DNA of 64,000 nucleotides from Dawidia cretensis (GTDB lineage Bacteria; Bacteroidota; Bacteroidia; Cytophagales; Cyclobacteriaceae): NCBI RefSeq assembly GCF_018598175.1, contig NZ_JAHESE010000008.1, positions 134,463 to 198,462 of the forward strand, read 5' to 3'. Shown piece by piece: positions 36,674 to 45,850 of this stretch (position 1 is its first letter; each line of letters starts with the position of its first letter). The notes under the pieces were generated by a model. It saw only the letters and a program-made list of their open reading frames with translations, ran no database searches and was not told where the DNA came from. The position numbers and the translations under genes were made by a program.

Positions 36674-39600
36674 TCATTTAGTTCCCTTGGGAATGGTTAT
36701 TGTTTTTTCATGTACCACAGGTGTTCCTGCCAGTGTTGGATCTTTAAGGGCTGAAATACTTCCCGCCGACACCGTGAGCTGGTTTCTGTAGCCAGACCGG
36801 ACAATCATCGCTTTATATTCAGACAAATTAAGATTCGTATCGGCGTAGAAAACGTTACGACCATCTTCCTCGCCCACATAAATTACCCTGGCCACCGGAT
36901 TCGTCAGACTCTGCGCACCTTCATAGAGCATTATCTCGTCTCCGGGGAACAACACGTTGCCCGGCATATCGGTATTGAATTGGAACAGGTTGGTTTTATA
37001 CGGCGTCTGCCGGATACCATGGATCTGAAACGCTGTTCCAACGTTTTGGTACGCTGCACCCATGCCCTGATACTGCGTGTAAGCAGGTATGGTGTAATTA
37101 TATACCGGGGCATCAAAGTTGTTATTCACCACGGTCAACACCACCGTGCCGGTAAGTTTATCCCATTTGGCATTGCTGGTTTTAACCAACGAGCCACCAT
37201 CGTACGATTCGACACTCTCCAATATACCCGTCCGGAAAATAACTTTGTTTGTCACCGCCGTTTTAAGTAGCGTTTCACTTCTGCTAACGCTGGGCCATAC
37301 GGTCGTGACCGGCACAGGAATAATCACAAAAAGCAATGGAATATAAACGATATCCAGGTTAACACGTGCACCACCCTCCCAGGTCACATCCTGGTATTCA
37401 CGCATATCCATAAAGAATTCGTTCTCCTGGCCAACCGCAAACTTGGGCACCGTTGGATTTTGTATCTCCGCAGACGTCGCCAGGCTCAATGTTCCGTCAC
37501 TATTATCCTTCATAACCCCCGTCAGAGCCTGCACCTTCGTCTGCTGATACATGCGCGACTCGTTCGAATAATTATACTTAATCCACGATATAGGATCTGG
37601 TTCAGTCTTACCTGCTTTGTCCTGCCGGAAAGTGCTTACTTGCTTTTGTTTGCCATGCATATCGTTGGTAACAATGCTATAGCCCTGGCTGGCAGTAAGT
37701 TTTGAAATGCTCACATTTCCTAAAAACGGAATGGGCACACTAAGCTTATAAGATTTATTAGCCTTCTCCGTTTCGTCTGCAAGCACCGGGAAATCCTTTG
37801 CCGTATAAAACTCGTGCACCATCGTACCCGACGTTCCAAAGCTGATACCGGCACCTTCCGGGAACAGTTTCTTCCCATCCGACAAGATGGTGTTTTTGAC
37901 ATCTTTCCCGGCAAGGCTGGCCGAAGCAAGACTCATAACGGTTACCTTACTATAGCCCACCGAGGGCCCCGGATAGTAACTTTCATTGATGGGATATTCA
38001 AAGAATAAATTATTGTCCGAACGTAAGGGTACAGCTTGCACGTATTTTTTTGCATACCGAAGCGGATTTTCTTCCCCTCCTACCAGAGGCTCATAAGCTG
38101 ATACACCGCTGCTGATCGTTTGGCCATTCTCCTGGGTTGTGTACTCATACACCTGTCCATAAATACCTTCTTCATCTTCCGCCCAATTATCCTTCATCGT
38201 GATCTGACGTACCCGCAAACCACCACCATATTTAATCTTATCAGGTGAGTAGAGTCGTATCCACGATTTGTTACCAACCAATTCTTTACCCCATCCCTTG
38301 TTGTTACAGAAATTGTAAAAACCCTCAAACATTTGCCGAACCTGGGTGAATACACTGCCCAAGCTCTTAATTTGATCGACACGGGCGCCGGCACTCTCTG
38401 TTTGCTTAAGCTTACGACCGGAGTTAGCCAAATCCGGTTGATTGGTACGGACATGTTGCCAGGCGCGCATAGAAAGAGGGTGATGTCCTTCTTCAGCCTT
38501 TACATAGAAATATCCATAAACATAATCTCCTGAGCCATCTTTTTCTAACCCCATCGCTTTCGCCATGTCTATATCGGCATATCCCGATACATACTCATGA
38601 AAATTCTCGCCAACGCTCCTTAGGTTAACCTTTATTTTAAAATGAAGCTGTCTTCGCTGATCTACGTATTTTAGTATTTCATCACGTTGCTGCCCTGCAT
38701 TCAGCGTGCCGGCGACGCCTCTCTCCAATTTGAACCTCACTTTCAGATCATTGTCACGCAACGAAAAAGAACTTGATGGCGATACCTGCGCCGGCGATGT
38801 GTAAGGATCAACCAGCGCCATCATCTGCATGGCTGGTAGATGCTGGACATAACCATAGTCGTCCGACTCGTAGTCCACCATAATCTTTCCACCGGATGGC
38901 AGATCGATTTCCCGCAGGCTCCAGGCCGCAACATTCCGATCGCGCTGTTCCTTGTTCAACGGATCCTGGTCTACATATGGGAAATCAACATTGTGCAGAA
39001 AATCGCCAGCAGGATAATTTTTGTAATTGCCCCAGCGATCGTACGCGTGCTGATCATACGAGGGATTAAAACTATGATAGGTAAACACGTATGGGTTGAG
39101 GCTGCCCCGCTGGCTGTTGCCATGCTCGAACCAAACCCGCTTAAGTGTTAACTTACCCCCGCCCGTATTACTGTTGAATACGCCGGGGCATAACGAGTAG
39201 TCATAATCAAATTTAACGACCTTAATAGGATGAGCGGTTCCGGCCGACCTGCTGAATAAACGGATTTCTTTTAATGCATAAACAGCCTTGCCGGTAAGAT
39301 CGTTATCCTGCAGCTTCATCGCTACTCCCCTGCCGTCTTCACGTTCCTGCAAGGTAAAGGTCGTGATGTGAGACTTGGTTTCGGCTTGCGCGAGATACCA
39401 GATCTCCTTCTCGCCGTAAACGTAAGATCCTTTGTCATCGCGCGGATCTGTTTTCCATCCTTCCTGAAAATGTGCCTTCGAAAAAGGATCCCGCCATTTG
39501 TAGGCATCGCCCTTGGCGGCTTTGCGCGTGTAGGTAAATTTAACCCAATATCCAAGGTCGTCCTCGCTCACGCCGTCTCCCGTCACGTCCACATAGTCAG

Positions 39601-41524
39601 GACCAATAATCGACGTCAGCAGATAAGAATGGGCGTATCGCGGCAACTCCGTTTTCTTCAAAAACTTCTCGCTGTCAGAATGCTCGAAATATGGATCAGC
39701 TTGCCCGTTATTTCCAACATGTACCTTGTTAGAGGTTTGGCCCGTTTGTTTTCGTGCACTGAAGGTAGCTTCCTCCTGTAAAAAATTGTATGCGGGTATA
39801 CCATAGTTATACCGAAGACCCTCGGGGGTTAACGCTGTAAATGCCGCGATGTGATGCCCTGGTAAGCCTTTTCGATTATACACCTGTTCTGTTCCGGCGG
39901 CATCGCGGTATTTGACCTTTAAATAAGAAAGCACTTCCTCTGTACCCTTCAGAAGCTGAGCATTTGTTATCGTTTGGATAACCTGACTCCGCGACTTCCG
40001 TGCACGGTTCGTAGTTGCCGTATTCGGCGCCTCGCCATTCCACGCGCTATTCTCCAGCGTTCTGGACGCTTTGGGGCTGAAGTTGTCTCCGGTAAGGCGA
40101 ACCCGCACCGCCGATGTACCCCCGATAGCATCGGTTGATGATGCCGGATCGCTCGCGTGCTCACCATGTACCTTAAAGTACCAGGGTTCATAGCGATCGT
40201 TTAAACTCTTGTCCTGGAAGGCTGCGTGAGACGCTATATCATTGCCTCCCCCCCATCCGCCTGACGTAGACTTGGAATGATTCACACTGAGGTTAACACC
40301 TACGTGCGAGGCAGCAGGCCCCACATCGACGCCAATGGATCCTCCTACCGATACCGAAGAAGTTTCCGGATCGCGTAAAATTCCATAGTCGTTGCGCATA
40401 GGTCTGTACATAGCCGATATACCCTGCCCCGCGACAGAATAAATGTCGTAGGTAAGAGACGGGATAGCCAGGTTCGGCGACTCCTTCATCACCATCCCAT
40501 CCTTCTCGCGGTTGTAGTCAAGCAAAGCTTTGTTGTCACGCAAGCCGTCCTGGTAGTGCATGTAACCATAAGCATCCGTGCGTATTCTTTTCTTATTGTT
40601 ATGCAGCCATTGTTCGCTGTAAAATCCACGGATATATCCATTGGCGAAGAGTCCCCACCACGAACCGCCGGGCTTGAATTGCGCCGATATACTAAAATTG
40701 CGCATGGGCATCGTTACCTGAGGCGTATATCCCGGGTGCGCTAAACTAATGGCCGCAGAAGATGACGCCGTGCCGCCAAACGCAAGTCTCTTTAACCCTT
40801 CGTTTTTGACCTGGTACGAATGCGAAAACGAGACGTTGTGCAGGCCGCTCTTTGAATTGTAGCCTGCTCCCAGTCCGAACTCACCCATTTTACCACCAAC
40901 ACTCAGGTTCGGGTTAACATTAACGCCCTCTTTTGAATTCAGGCTTATATCCAGTCCTATACCGCCCGTCATACCCGACGACGCAGTCCCCTTAAATCCC
41001 AGCGAAGCGTCGATGCTGTATCCCAGCCCCTTTGTATTATTCTGCGTTACACTGAGGCCAATGCTCCCGATTTCAGCCGCCGCCCCGAATACTTCCAGGT
41101 TCACGCCCACACCCAACCCTACGGTAACGCTAGGCTCAACGGCCATTTTGGTGTAAATAGAATCCCCCTTAAATTCATCCGGAAGGCCACGCATTTGCCG
41201 CGTAATAGCACCCGGACTCAAATTAAAACCAAGTCCCACCCAACTGGCTTCCGCATCCATACTCACGCCCGACTGATAGGAAAGGTTAAAGGGATATCCA
41301 CCATTGGGCCCCGGCAACTCGAACAACGGAATATTGTACGAAAAATCGCCGGAAAAAAGATCCACCATATCTGTCGTCCCGGCAGGTTGGAAAGACTGGA
41401 CTTCCGGTTGTGTAGGCCCCGAGGTCAGTGCATAGGCGGTAGGTACTGCCAATAATTCAAACAGCAACAGCCATGCTAGGAAAAGTGCGATAGGCCGATG
41501 CGCCTTTTTTAATATTCGTATCAT
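36674..41524 (-). CDS. 1616-residue SpvB-like secreted protein of the RHS locus
   Basis: The N-terminus is a signal peptide or anchor (RPIALFLAWLLLFELLAVPT). Next comes a segment strongly reminiscent of the start of SpvB/TcB proteins: DLFSGDFSYNIPLFELPGPN, then GYPFNLSYQSG, then WVGLGFNLSPGAITRQMRGL. In SpvB and TcB the matching part reads as a GxxxxxIPIxxPPG...P.LSL.YxSG...GxGWxLS pattern. A glycine-rich beta region follows (residues 130-250), then long beta-repeat parts with FG-GAP-like calcium-type text (VDVTGDGVSEDDLGYWVKF). TcB proteins form most of the hollow shell that closes around an RHS toxin, and here two RHS genes lie downstream in the same string. The link is pattern resemblance plus gene context. 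The start overlaps the upstream lipoprotein stop by 4 nt (ATGA). Confidence 0.83.
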   Translation of the reverse strand: MIRILKKAHRPIALFLAWLLLFELLAVPTAYALTSGPTQPEVQSFQPAGTTDMVDLFSGDFSYNIPLFELPGPNGGYPFNLSYQSGVSMDAEASWVGLGFNLSPGAITRQMRGLPDEFKGDSIYTKMAVEPSVTVGLGVGVNLEVFGAAAEIGSIGLSVTQNNTKGLGYSIDASLGFKGTASSGMTGGIGLDISLNSKEGVNVNPNLSVGGKMGEFGLGAGYNSKSGLHNVSFSHSYQVKNEGLKRLAFGGTASSSAAISLAHPGYTPQVTMPMRNFSISAQFKPGGSWWGLFANGYIRGFYSEQWLHNNKKRIRTDAYGYMHYQDGLRDNKALLDYNREKDGMVMKESPNLAIPSLTYDIYSVAGQGISAMYRPMRNDYGILRDPETSSVSVGGSIGVDVGPAASHVGVNLSVNHSKSTSGGWGGGNDIASHAAFQDKSLNDRYEPWYFKVHGEHASDPASSTDAIGGTSAVRVRLTGDNFSPKASRTLENSAWNGEAPNTATTNRARKSRSQVIQTITNAQLLKGTEEVLSYLKVKYRDAAGTEQVYNRKGLPGHHIAAFTALTPEGLRYNYGIPAYNFLQEEATFSARKQTGQTSNKVHVGNNGQADPYFEHSDSEKFLKKTELPRYAHSYLLTSIIGPDYVDVTGDGVSEDDLGYWVKFTYTRKAAKGDAYKWRDPFSKAHFQEGWKTDPRDDKGSYVYGEKEIWYLAQAETKSHITTFTLQEREDGRGVAMKLQDNDLTGKAVYALKEIRLFSRSAGTAHPIKVVKFDYDYSLCPGVFNSNTGGGKLTLKRVWFEHGNSQRGSLNPYVFTYHSFNPSYDQHAYDRWGNYKNYPAGDFLHNVDFPYVDQDPLNKEQRDRNVAAWSLREIDLPSGGKIMVDYESDDYGYVQHLPAMQMMALVDPYTSPAQVSPSSSFSLRDNDLKVRFKLERGVAGTLNAGQQRDEILKYVDQRRQLHFKIKVNLRSVGENFHEYVSGYADIDMAKAMGLEKDGSGDYVYGYFYVKAEEGHHPLSMRAWQHVRTNQPDLANSGRKLKQTESAGARVDQIKSLGSVFTQVRQMFEGFYNFCNNKGWGKELVGNKSWIRLYSPDKIKYGGGLRVRQITMKDNWAEDEEGIYGQVYEYTTQENGQTISSGVSAYEPLVGGEENPLRYAKKYVQAVPLRSDNNLFFEYPINESYYPGPSVGYSKVTVMSLASASLAGKDVKNTILSDGKKLFPEGAGISFGTSGTMVHEFYTAKDFPVLADETEKANKSYKLSVPIPFLGNVSISKLTASQGYSIVTNDMHGKQKQVSTFRQDKAGKTEPDPISWIKYNYSNESRMYQQTKVQALTGVMKDNSDGTLSLATSAEIQNPTVPKFAVGQENEFFMDMREYQDVTWEGGARVNLDIVYIPLLFVIIPVPVTTVWPSVSRSETLLKTAVTNKVIFRTGILESVESYDGGSLVKTSNAKWDKLTGTVVLTVVNNNFDAPVYNYTIPAYTQYQGMGAAYQNVGTAFQIHGIRQTPYKTNLFQFNTDMPGNVLFPGDEIMLYEGAQSLTNPVARVIYVGEEDGRNVFYADTNLNLSEYKAMIVRSGYRNQLTVSAGSISALKDPTLAGTPVVHEKTITIPKGTK

Positions 41525-42114
41525 ATCGACAGCGAGGGTATATTCTTCTTGGAAACTTTGATTTTTATCGGCAGCGACCCCAGGTGCTCTGACGTAATCA
41601 CCAGCTTTGCCTCCTCCGAATTGCTAAACGGATTTTCAAACCCTAACACGAACGTGCGGCCGCCGCTCCGCAGGTCAGCCGGGCGTTCGAAATGGAACAA
41701 AATACAGGGTAATACCTTGCCGTTATCTTCTACGGTGATATCGTTTTGAAACAGGTAAGAGAAATAATAAAGCCTGCGTTGTTTTTCAGCATCATCCCGA
41801 ACGTCCAGGTTCATAAAGTCAACTTGATTGTCCTTCGCGTTGATGGTCAACGTATAGTACTGTAACGCACTGATTTCCTTAAGCTCCTTACCCTCGCCGA
41901 TGGGCTGCCTGCCGCCGGTGCGTTGTAACCATACGTAGTCAGCCGGAGTATACTGAAGATCGAACACCACATTATCGGCTTCCCGCTTTACATGCAGCCC
42001 ATGATCATAATCTGTTACCCACCGTACAAATGCTTTCCGATCCAGTGTTCCTGAACAAGAGAGCCCTATCATCGCACAGCTCGCTAAAAAAAAACAACGG
42101 TTAATCACCTTCAT
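41521..42114 (-). CDS. Lipoprotein of unknown family in the RHS gene string
   Basis: The 197-residue protein has a lipoprotein signal with lipobox IGLSC, Cys at residue 20. The mature part is beta-rich (VFDLQYTPADYVWLQRTGG, ALQYYTLTINAKDNQVDFMN, LPCILFHFERP, RTFVLGFENPF). I recognise no family. It overlaps the OmpH-like gene by 14 nt upstream and the SpvB-like gene by 4 nt downstream, which means tight translational coupling. It probably acts at a membrane in making or placing the large proteins. Confidence 0.75.
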   Translation of the reverse strand: MKVINRCFFLASCAMIGLSCSGTLDRKAFVRWVTDYDHGLHVKREADNVVFDLQYTPADYVWLQRTGGRQPIGEGKELKEISALQYYTLTINAKDNQVDFMNLDVRDDAEKQRRLYYFSYLFQNDITVEDNGKVLPCILFHFERPADLRSGGRTFVLGFENPFSNSEEAKLVITSEHLGSLPIKIKVSKKNIPSLSI

Positions 42115-42577
42115 ATTTCTGATTGATATAATCTATAATGTCATCGGTTACATCATAAGCATCGCCTGCAAACATCAAATTGCCGTCGCCGGTCGCACCA
42201 AAAATAAAATCATAGCCATTTTCCTTGCCGAACTCGGACACATGTTGATTAATTTTCCTCCAGATATCGGCAGTATATTTATCAGACATCTCCTGCTCAG
42301 CCAATGCATACTGCTGGCGTTTGTCCTCGTAAGCACCGACAAGATCTGTATTTGGACTGGTCGCCAGCATTTGCTGCATCGAATCCAACGTATGTGTATA
42401 CGAACGTCGCAGCGTACTCAATTTTGCCTCCAAAGCTTTTGTTCCCTCATAGGACACAAAGACACGTTGATTCAGTATAAAGGCCTTTTTATCCGTTCTG
42501 AATTGCCAGAATAAGTACCCTGCAAGCGCAGTGACCACAACCAGGTTTAAAACGAGTAGCAATGTGTTAAGCTTCAT
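42101..42577 (-). CDS. Skp/OmpH-like membrane-anchored periplasmic chaperone
   Basis: From the ATG at 42577 the product is 158 residues. It has an N-terminal membrane helix (LNTLLLVLNLVVVTALAGYL), a helical coiled-coil body (GTKALEAKLSTLRRSYTHTL, AYEDKRQQYALAEQEMSDK), and the typical OmpH end: a long helix, then NGYDFIFGATGDGNLMFA and DVTDDIIDYIN. Skp/OmpH proteins hold unfolded outer-membrane or exported proteins in the periplasm. An ATG at 42592 is an alternative start. The longer frame to 42688 would overlap the upstream gene by 77 nt and has no signal sequence at its front, so I reject it. A chaperone gene inside this locus fits the need to export proteins of over 2000 residues. Confidence 0.82.
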   Translation of the reverse strand: MKLNTLLLVLNLVVVTALAGYLFWQFRTDKKAFILNQRVFVSYEGTKALEAKLSTLRRSYTHTLDSMQQMLATSPNTDLVGAYEDKRQQYALAEQEMSDKYTADIWRKINQHVSEFGKENGYDFIFGATGDGNLMFAGDAYDVTDDIIDYINQKYEGD

Positions 42578-42611
42578 GTACAATATCTTCATGTATAATT
42601 CGCAATGCGAT

Positions 42612-43394
42612 TTAATTACCGATCCCGGGCAGCTCCGGCGTTTGTTTGAGAGGTTCCACAAAAAGCGTATGGATCTGCTTTTTACCATCTTCGCACATCA
42701 GGTTCACCATCTGCCTTTCTTCATTACCGCAAGCGTCGCGTACCTGGACCATGACATAGTAGTCTGGATTTTTGTCTACTCGTACTACCATCGTATTACC
42801 GGCGCGTTCAATCATTTCTTCACGCGGTTGATAAAGGAAGCCGGTTCGATGTTTGTTCATGATATACCAATTCACTTTGTACGGCGGTTTACCACCAGAG
42901 ATCGCACCATAAAATTCCACTACGTTACCGGTTAACGCGCTGCATTCCAGGTGAAGCGGATTGACGAAAATGTTTACCGTAGGCTTTTCCTTCTTCGGAG
43001 GACCAACCTTGCGTATGTACAAGGTGTATCGGTGTTGTGCTTCGTCCTGCAATTCGAACGTATAGATTTCGTCCTCCTTCCAGGCACCATAGAATGAAGA
43101 CAGTCCGACACTATAGTAATTGAGACCATACATTTTGGATAGATGATACGTACCTACCGCTTCATGTTTCCAATCGTAAACATTCAACACAATCTCTGCC
43201 TGTTGACCGTAACGATCGTGGTATTGAAGATGCACTTGTTGATCCTGAATTTCGTGTACCACCGTAGGCAATGCCGCATTGACATTGAAATAAAACCGCG
43301 TCACTTCTTCCTTCTGTTGCGCGCTAGACGGTGATACGACCAGAAAAAAAAGCATCGTATAAATACACAACAATCTTAAAATTGGAAATCGCAT
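42612..43394 (-). CDS. Secreted beta-rich protein, unknown family
   Basis: The 260-residue protein has a signal peptide (LRLLCIYTMLFFLVVSPSSA). The first half is beta-rich (VHLQYHDRYGQQAEIVLNVY, YSVGLSSFYGAWKEDEIYTF). The second half has a PKD/Ig-like unit (VEFYGAISGGKPPYKVNWYI, YYVMVQVRDACGNEERQMV). I cannot name the family. Its ATG overlaps the upstream stop as TGATG, so it is coupled to the barrel-like gene. Confidence 0.75.
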   Translation of the reverse strand: MRFPILRLLCIYTMLFFLVVSPSSAQQKEEVTRFYFNVNAALPTVVHEIQDQQVHLQYHDRYGQQAEIVLNVYDWKHEAVGTYHLSKMYGLNYYSVGLSSFYGAWKEDEIYTFELQDEAQHRYTLYIRKVGPPKKEKPTVNIFVNPLHLECSALTGNVVEFYGAISGGKPPYKVNWYIMNKHRTGFLYQPREEMIERAGNTMVVRVDKNPDYYVMVQVRDACGNEERQMVNLMCEDGKKQIHTLFVEPLKQTPELPGIGN

Positions 43395-44506
43395 CAGTCC
43401 TTTATTTTAATTGTGCTTATACCAATCCGAAATACCCAGGGTGAAAATTCGTGCAATGAAAATGCAGTATCGTTCACCTTGTACAATACCGCCAGATTGA
43501 AGGTAAGGGGCGACGAAATGGATATCAGATACCCCGCTCCCACAAACACATTATGCTGTTCAAATAAATTGCGCTTCTCGCGGCTGCCGTACACGGCATA
43601 AGAATCCATTACATCTTCTGCTTGCAGATAAGCCTGACGTTTAAAGAACTCAGCTTTTATAAAAGTCTTCACACCCACGGTTGTCACCATCTTCTTTGTC
43701 TCTTCACGCAGTACAAGATTTGGCCCTAGCCCAAAGGATAGGTAGTCTGTAAAGTGATATCCCAGCGACGGGGAGAGTTGCAGAATAGTAAAATCACCAC
43801 CAGAAACTCCCAATACACCTTCAAAATAAGAGCGATCCAGGAAGCTCGGCTTTTTGCGGAACAGGGATAGTTTACCTTGCGCTGATGTTGCCTGCTCCTT
43901 TAATTGTAAATGCTCTCCTTTCAGATTAACCTTCCGTATACTATCGAGCGATGTCAGGTATTTTGATTTTAGAGTTCTTCCTTCCAGCGGTGAGAGACGC
44001 TGCAGTGCAGATGCAGGGAGCTTTACTTCGCTAAGATCAGGTGTGCGTGTAAGATTTTTGTCGACAATGCCGGCATTCGGCAATCTCTGAGTGAGCCCGT
44101 CAAGCGAATCACGGGCAGTGTATTTACCTGATAATGAATCGCTATTATTAAAAAATGCTTCCCTTACGGCGTGCGCCAGTTCTTGCTCTGATACCTCTTT
44201 TTTGGCAGGTAATGTTTTAGGAATTGGCGGAATATTTGAATCGGGTATCTTCGTTAAAGAGTCGCGCCATAACTTCCACTGTTTCTCCGAATAGACCTTT
44301 TCAACGGCCTCCGCTTTTTTTATTATCCCATTATAGAGTATAAGCGTCTCTTGCTCTTTCTTTTGAATACTATCAGAACCAGGAATATTCCTTTTATAGA
44401 CGTTATTCTGCGAAGGAAGGCCAGCCTTGTCGTGAGTGACCTCGACATGCTGTGCAACGGACACAAAAGGCAATATAATAGCGCACAGGAGAAATACCTT
44501 TCCCAT
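43394..44506 (-). CDS. Outer-membrane barrel-like protein, first gene of the RHS string
   Basis: The 370-residue protein has a signal peptide (MGKVFLLCAIILPFVSVA). Residues 30-220 are charged and mostly helical, with many DSL/DSI segments. Residues about 225-370 alternate amphipathic strands with turns (YFEGVLGVSGGDFTILQLSP, YLSFGLGPNLVLREETKK, TFIKAEFFKRQAYLQAE, FVGAGYLISISSPLTFNLAV, WVFRIGISTIKIKD), like a small outer-membrane beta-barrel. No family name is certain. The fusion of a helical periplasmic domain to a barrel suggests an assembly or docking factor. The 888-nt stretch upstream has no gene on this strand that could be its neighbour, so a promoter for the long string should lie there. 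I found no exact TAnnTTTG element. Confidence 0.75.
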   Translation of the reverse strand: MGKVFLLCAIILPFVSVAQHVEVTHDKAGLPSQNNVYKRNIPGSDSIQKKEQETLILYNGIIKKAEAVEKVYSEKQWKLWRDSLTKIPDSNIPPIPKTLPAKKEVSEQELAHAVREAFFNNSDSLSGKYTARDSLDGLTQRLPNAGIVDKNLTRTPDLSEVKLPASALQRLSPLEGRTLKSKYLTSLDSIRKVNLKGEHLQLKEQATSAQGKLSLFRKKPSFLDRSYFEGVLGVSGGDFTILQLSPSLGYHFTDYLSFGLGPNLVLREETKKMVTTVGVKTFIKAEFFKRQAYLQAEDVMDSYAVYGSREKRNLFEQHNVFVGAGYLISISSPLTFNLAVLYKVNDTAFSLHEFSPWVFRIGISTIKIKD

Positions 44507-45394
44507 ATAAATTAGACATTTTATTACAACTTATTATTACCGACAAAAAACTACACCATAACGTTAATCGCGTTGCTTAACCCAAAATAATTATGTTGAT
44601 TTTTTAAAGCACCTACAGGCATTTACACGCTCAATACAACCATTTAACATTCTAACACTAGCCTGTCTGTTATTATCAAAAGTAATATTTTTAACGGAAC
44701 TTGCAATAGCCTGTGTATAAAATCGCGGATATTTTGATAGCAAATCACACCTATAGCTATAGCTATGATCATATAGTGAAGAGATAACGTATTACCACCA
44801 TGTCCAACAGCAGGATTCCGGAATGACTATGAACGATTGCTGTCATGTATACCGCCGACGTGCATACCGGAAATATCCGGTATGTACGTCGGGCTATTTT
44901 GATCGCTTCAAAAAAATAGCCCATTGTGTCTCCCCGGCGCACCTCACCACGCCCCATACACATCATGAACGGGTAATGCCGTATCAGCGGGCGCTTCATT
45001 CACGAATAGAATTTCGGCACAGGCGCTAACCGTGTAAGTCGTTTTCAATCGACGTGGAGTTCGGTTTTACAGATGAAAGCCACCTGACCAATTTCTTCAA
45101 GCAAAGAAAAAAATTAATCCGGCCGGCTTTAGGAAAAAAGTAATGTCGCGAAAATAGATATTCGAAGATAACTCGGCCGTTTGCTCGCCATAACTAATGT
45201 TGAATCTGTTTAGATTCAAGTATACTCGTAATCGCCTCAGCAAACTGAAAAAAAGCAAAGATGTTTGTGCCTACGACTGATGCCAATCATGTCTCTGGTA
45301 TATTTTGCACCAACAAGTAGTCTGTCTTTATATAGCTACCAGGATTTTCTATTGGGAAATTTACATTAATCTGTTTGGCATTAATGATAATCAG
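44507..45394. other. Intergenic stretch upstream of the RHS string, with palindromes
   Basis: This 888-nt stretch holds no gene I can support. It contains the expected promoter of the minus-strand string, an AT-rich run with a repeated TATAGCTATAGCTAT (about 44751-44764), and the paired hairpins at 44855-44922. A 76-codon minus-strand frame at 44769-44999 runs straight through the hairpins and is more likely part of a repeated non-coding element than a gene. Confidence 0.6.
44855..44922. repeat. Two fused hairpins, possible dispersed palindromic element
   Basis: CCGACGTGCATACCGGA (44855-44871) pairs with TCCGGTATGTACGTCGG (44876-44892) over 17 positions with one G-T wobble and a 4-nt loop. 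Right against it GGGCTATTTT (44891-44900) pairs with AAAATAGCCC (44913-44922). The two stems share two bases, so they may be alternatives to each other. Neither stem is followed by a clear T run at its end. Confidence 0.75.
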
Positions 45395-45850
45395 TCACTC
45401 TCCCACCTCCTTCAAGATCTCGTCTACTAAAAGTTCAGAAATTCTGAAATCTGTATTTCGGATCAAATCAATAACCGGCTTCAATTCCGAAATAACTCCC
45501 AACTTTTTCGCCTTCACCAAAATCCCTAATGTGCCCGTAAAAACTAATCCAAGTTTCTTAGCCATTTTTCTAGCTTTAAGATCATCTAGAAGCAATAAAG
45601 GTTCTGAATAATTTAACGACAATGCTATTGCGCTCGCTTCGCCAGGATCGATGGACACTTCCAATACCTTTTGATAATTTTTGTCTGACGATTCTCTCAA
45701 CGTTATCCAGGTGGGTAACGATTTGCCAAACTCTTTTGCTACTTCAGGGGTCGTAATAATATTCTGATAGAGATCACTTAAAATTTCAATTTTGTTGATC
45801 TTATCCAGAATGATCAGACAACTTGCATCCGATATAACAACATCAGGCAT
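45395..45850 (-). CDS. DUF3368 PIN-like toxin of a type II toxin-antitoxin pair
   Basis: The 151-residue protein matches the DUF3368 branch of the PIN superfamily. It shows the first acidic residue in VVISDASCLIIL (Asp8), EVAKEF, the Glu in SIDPGEASAIALSL, and the Asp pair in PLLLLDDLKARKMAKKLGL, then the TGTLGILVKAKKLG helix usual for this family. PIN proteins are metal-dependent ribonucleases, often cutting tRNA or mRNA. The start overlaps the antitoxin gene by 8 nt. All expected acidic positions seem present, so it is probably active. Confidence 0.9.
   Translation of the reverse strand: MPDVVISDASCLIILDKINKIEILSDLYQNIITTPEVAKEFGKSLPTWITLRESSDKNYQKVLEVSIDPGEASAIALSLNYSEPLLLLDDLKARKMAKKLGLVFTGTLGILVKAKKLGVISELKPVIDLIRNTDFRISELLVDEILKEVGE

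Noticed and set aside
44769-44999. 76-codon minus-strand frame as a gene
   Set aside because: It passes through both arms of two hairpins, so its sequence is set by the palindromes; no family is recognisable.
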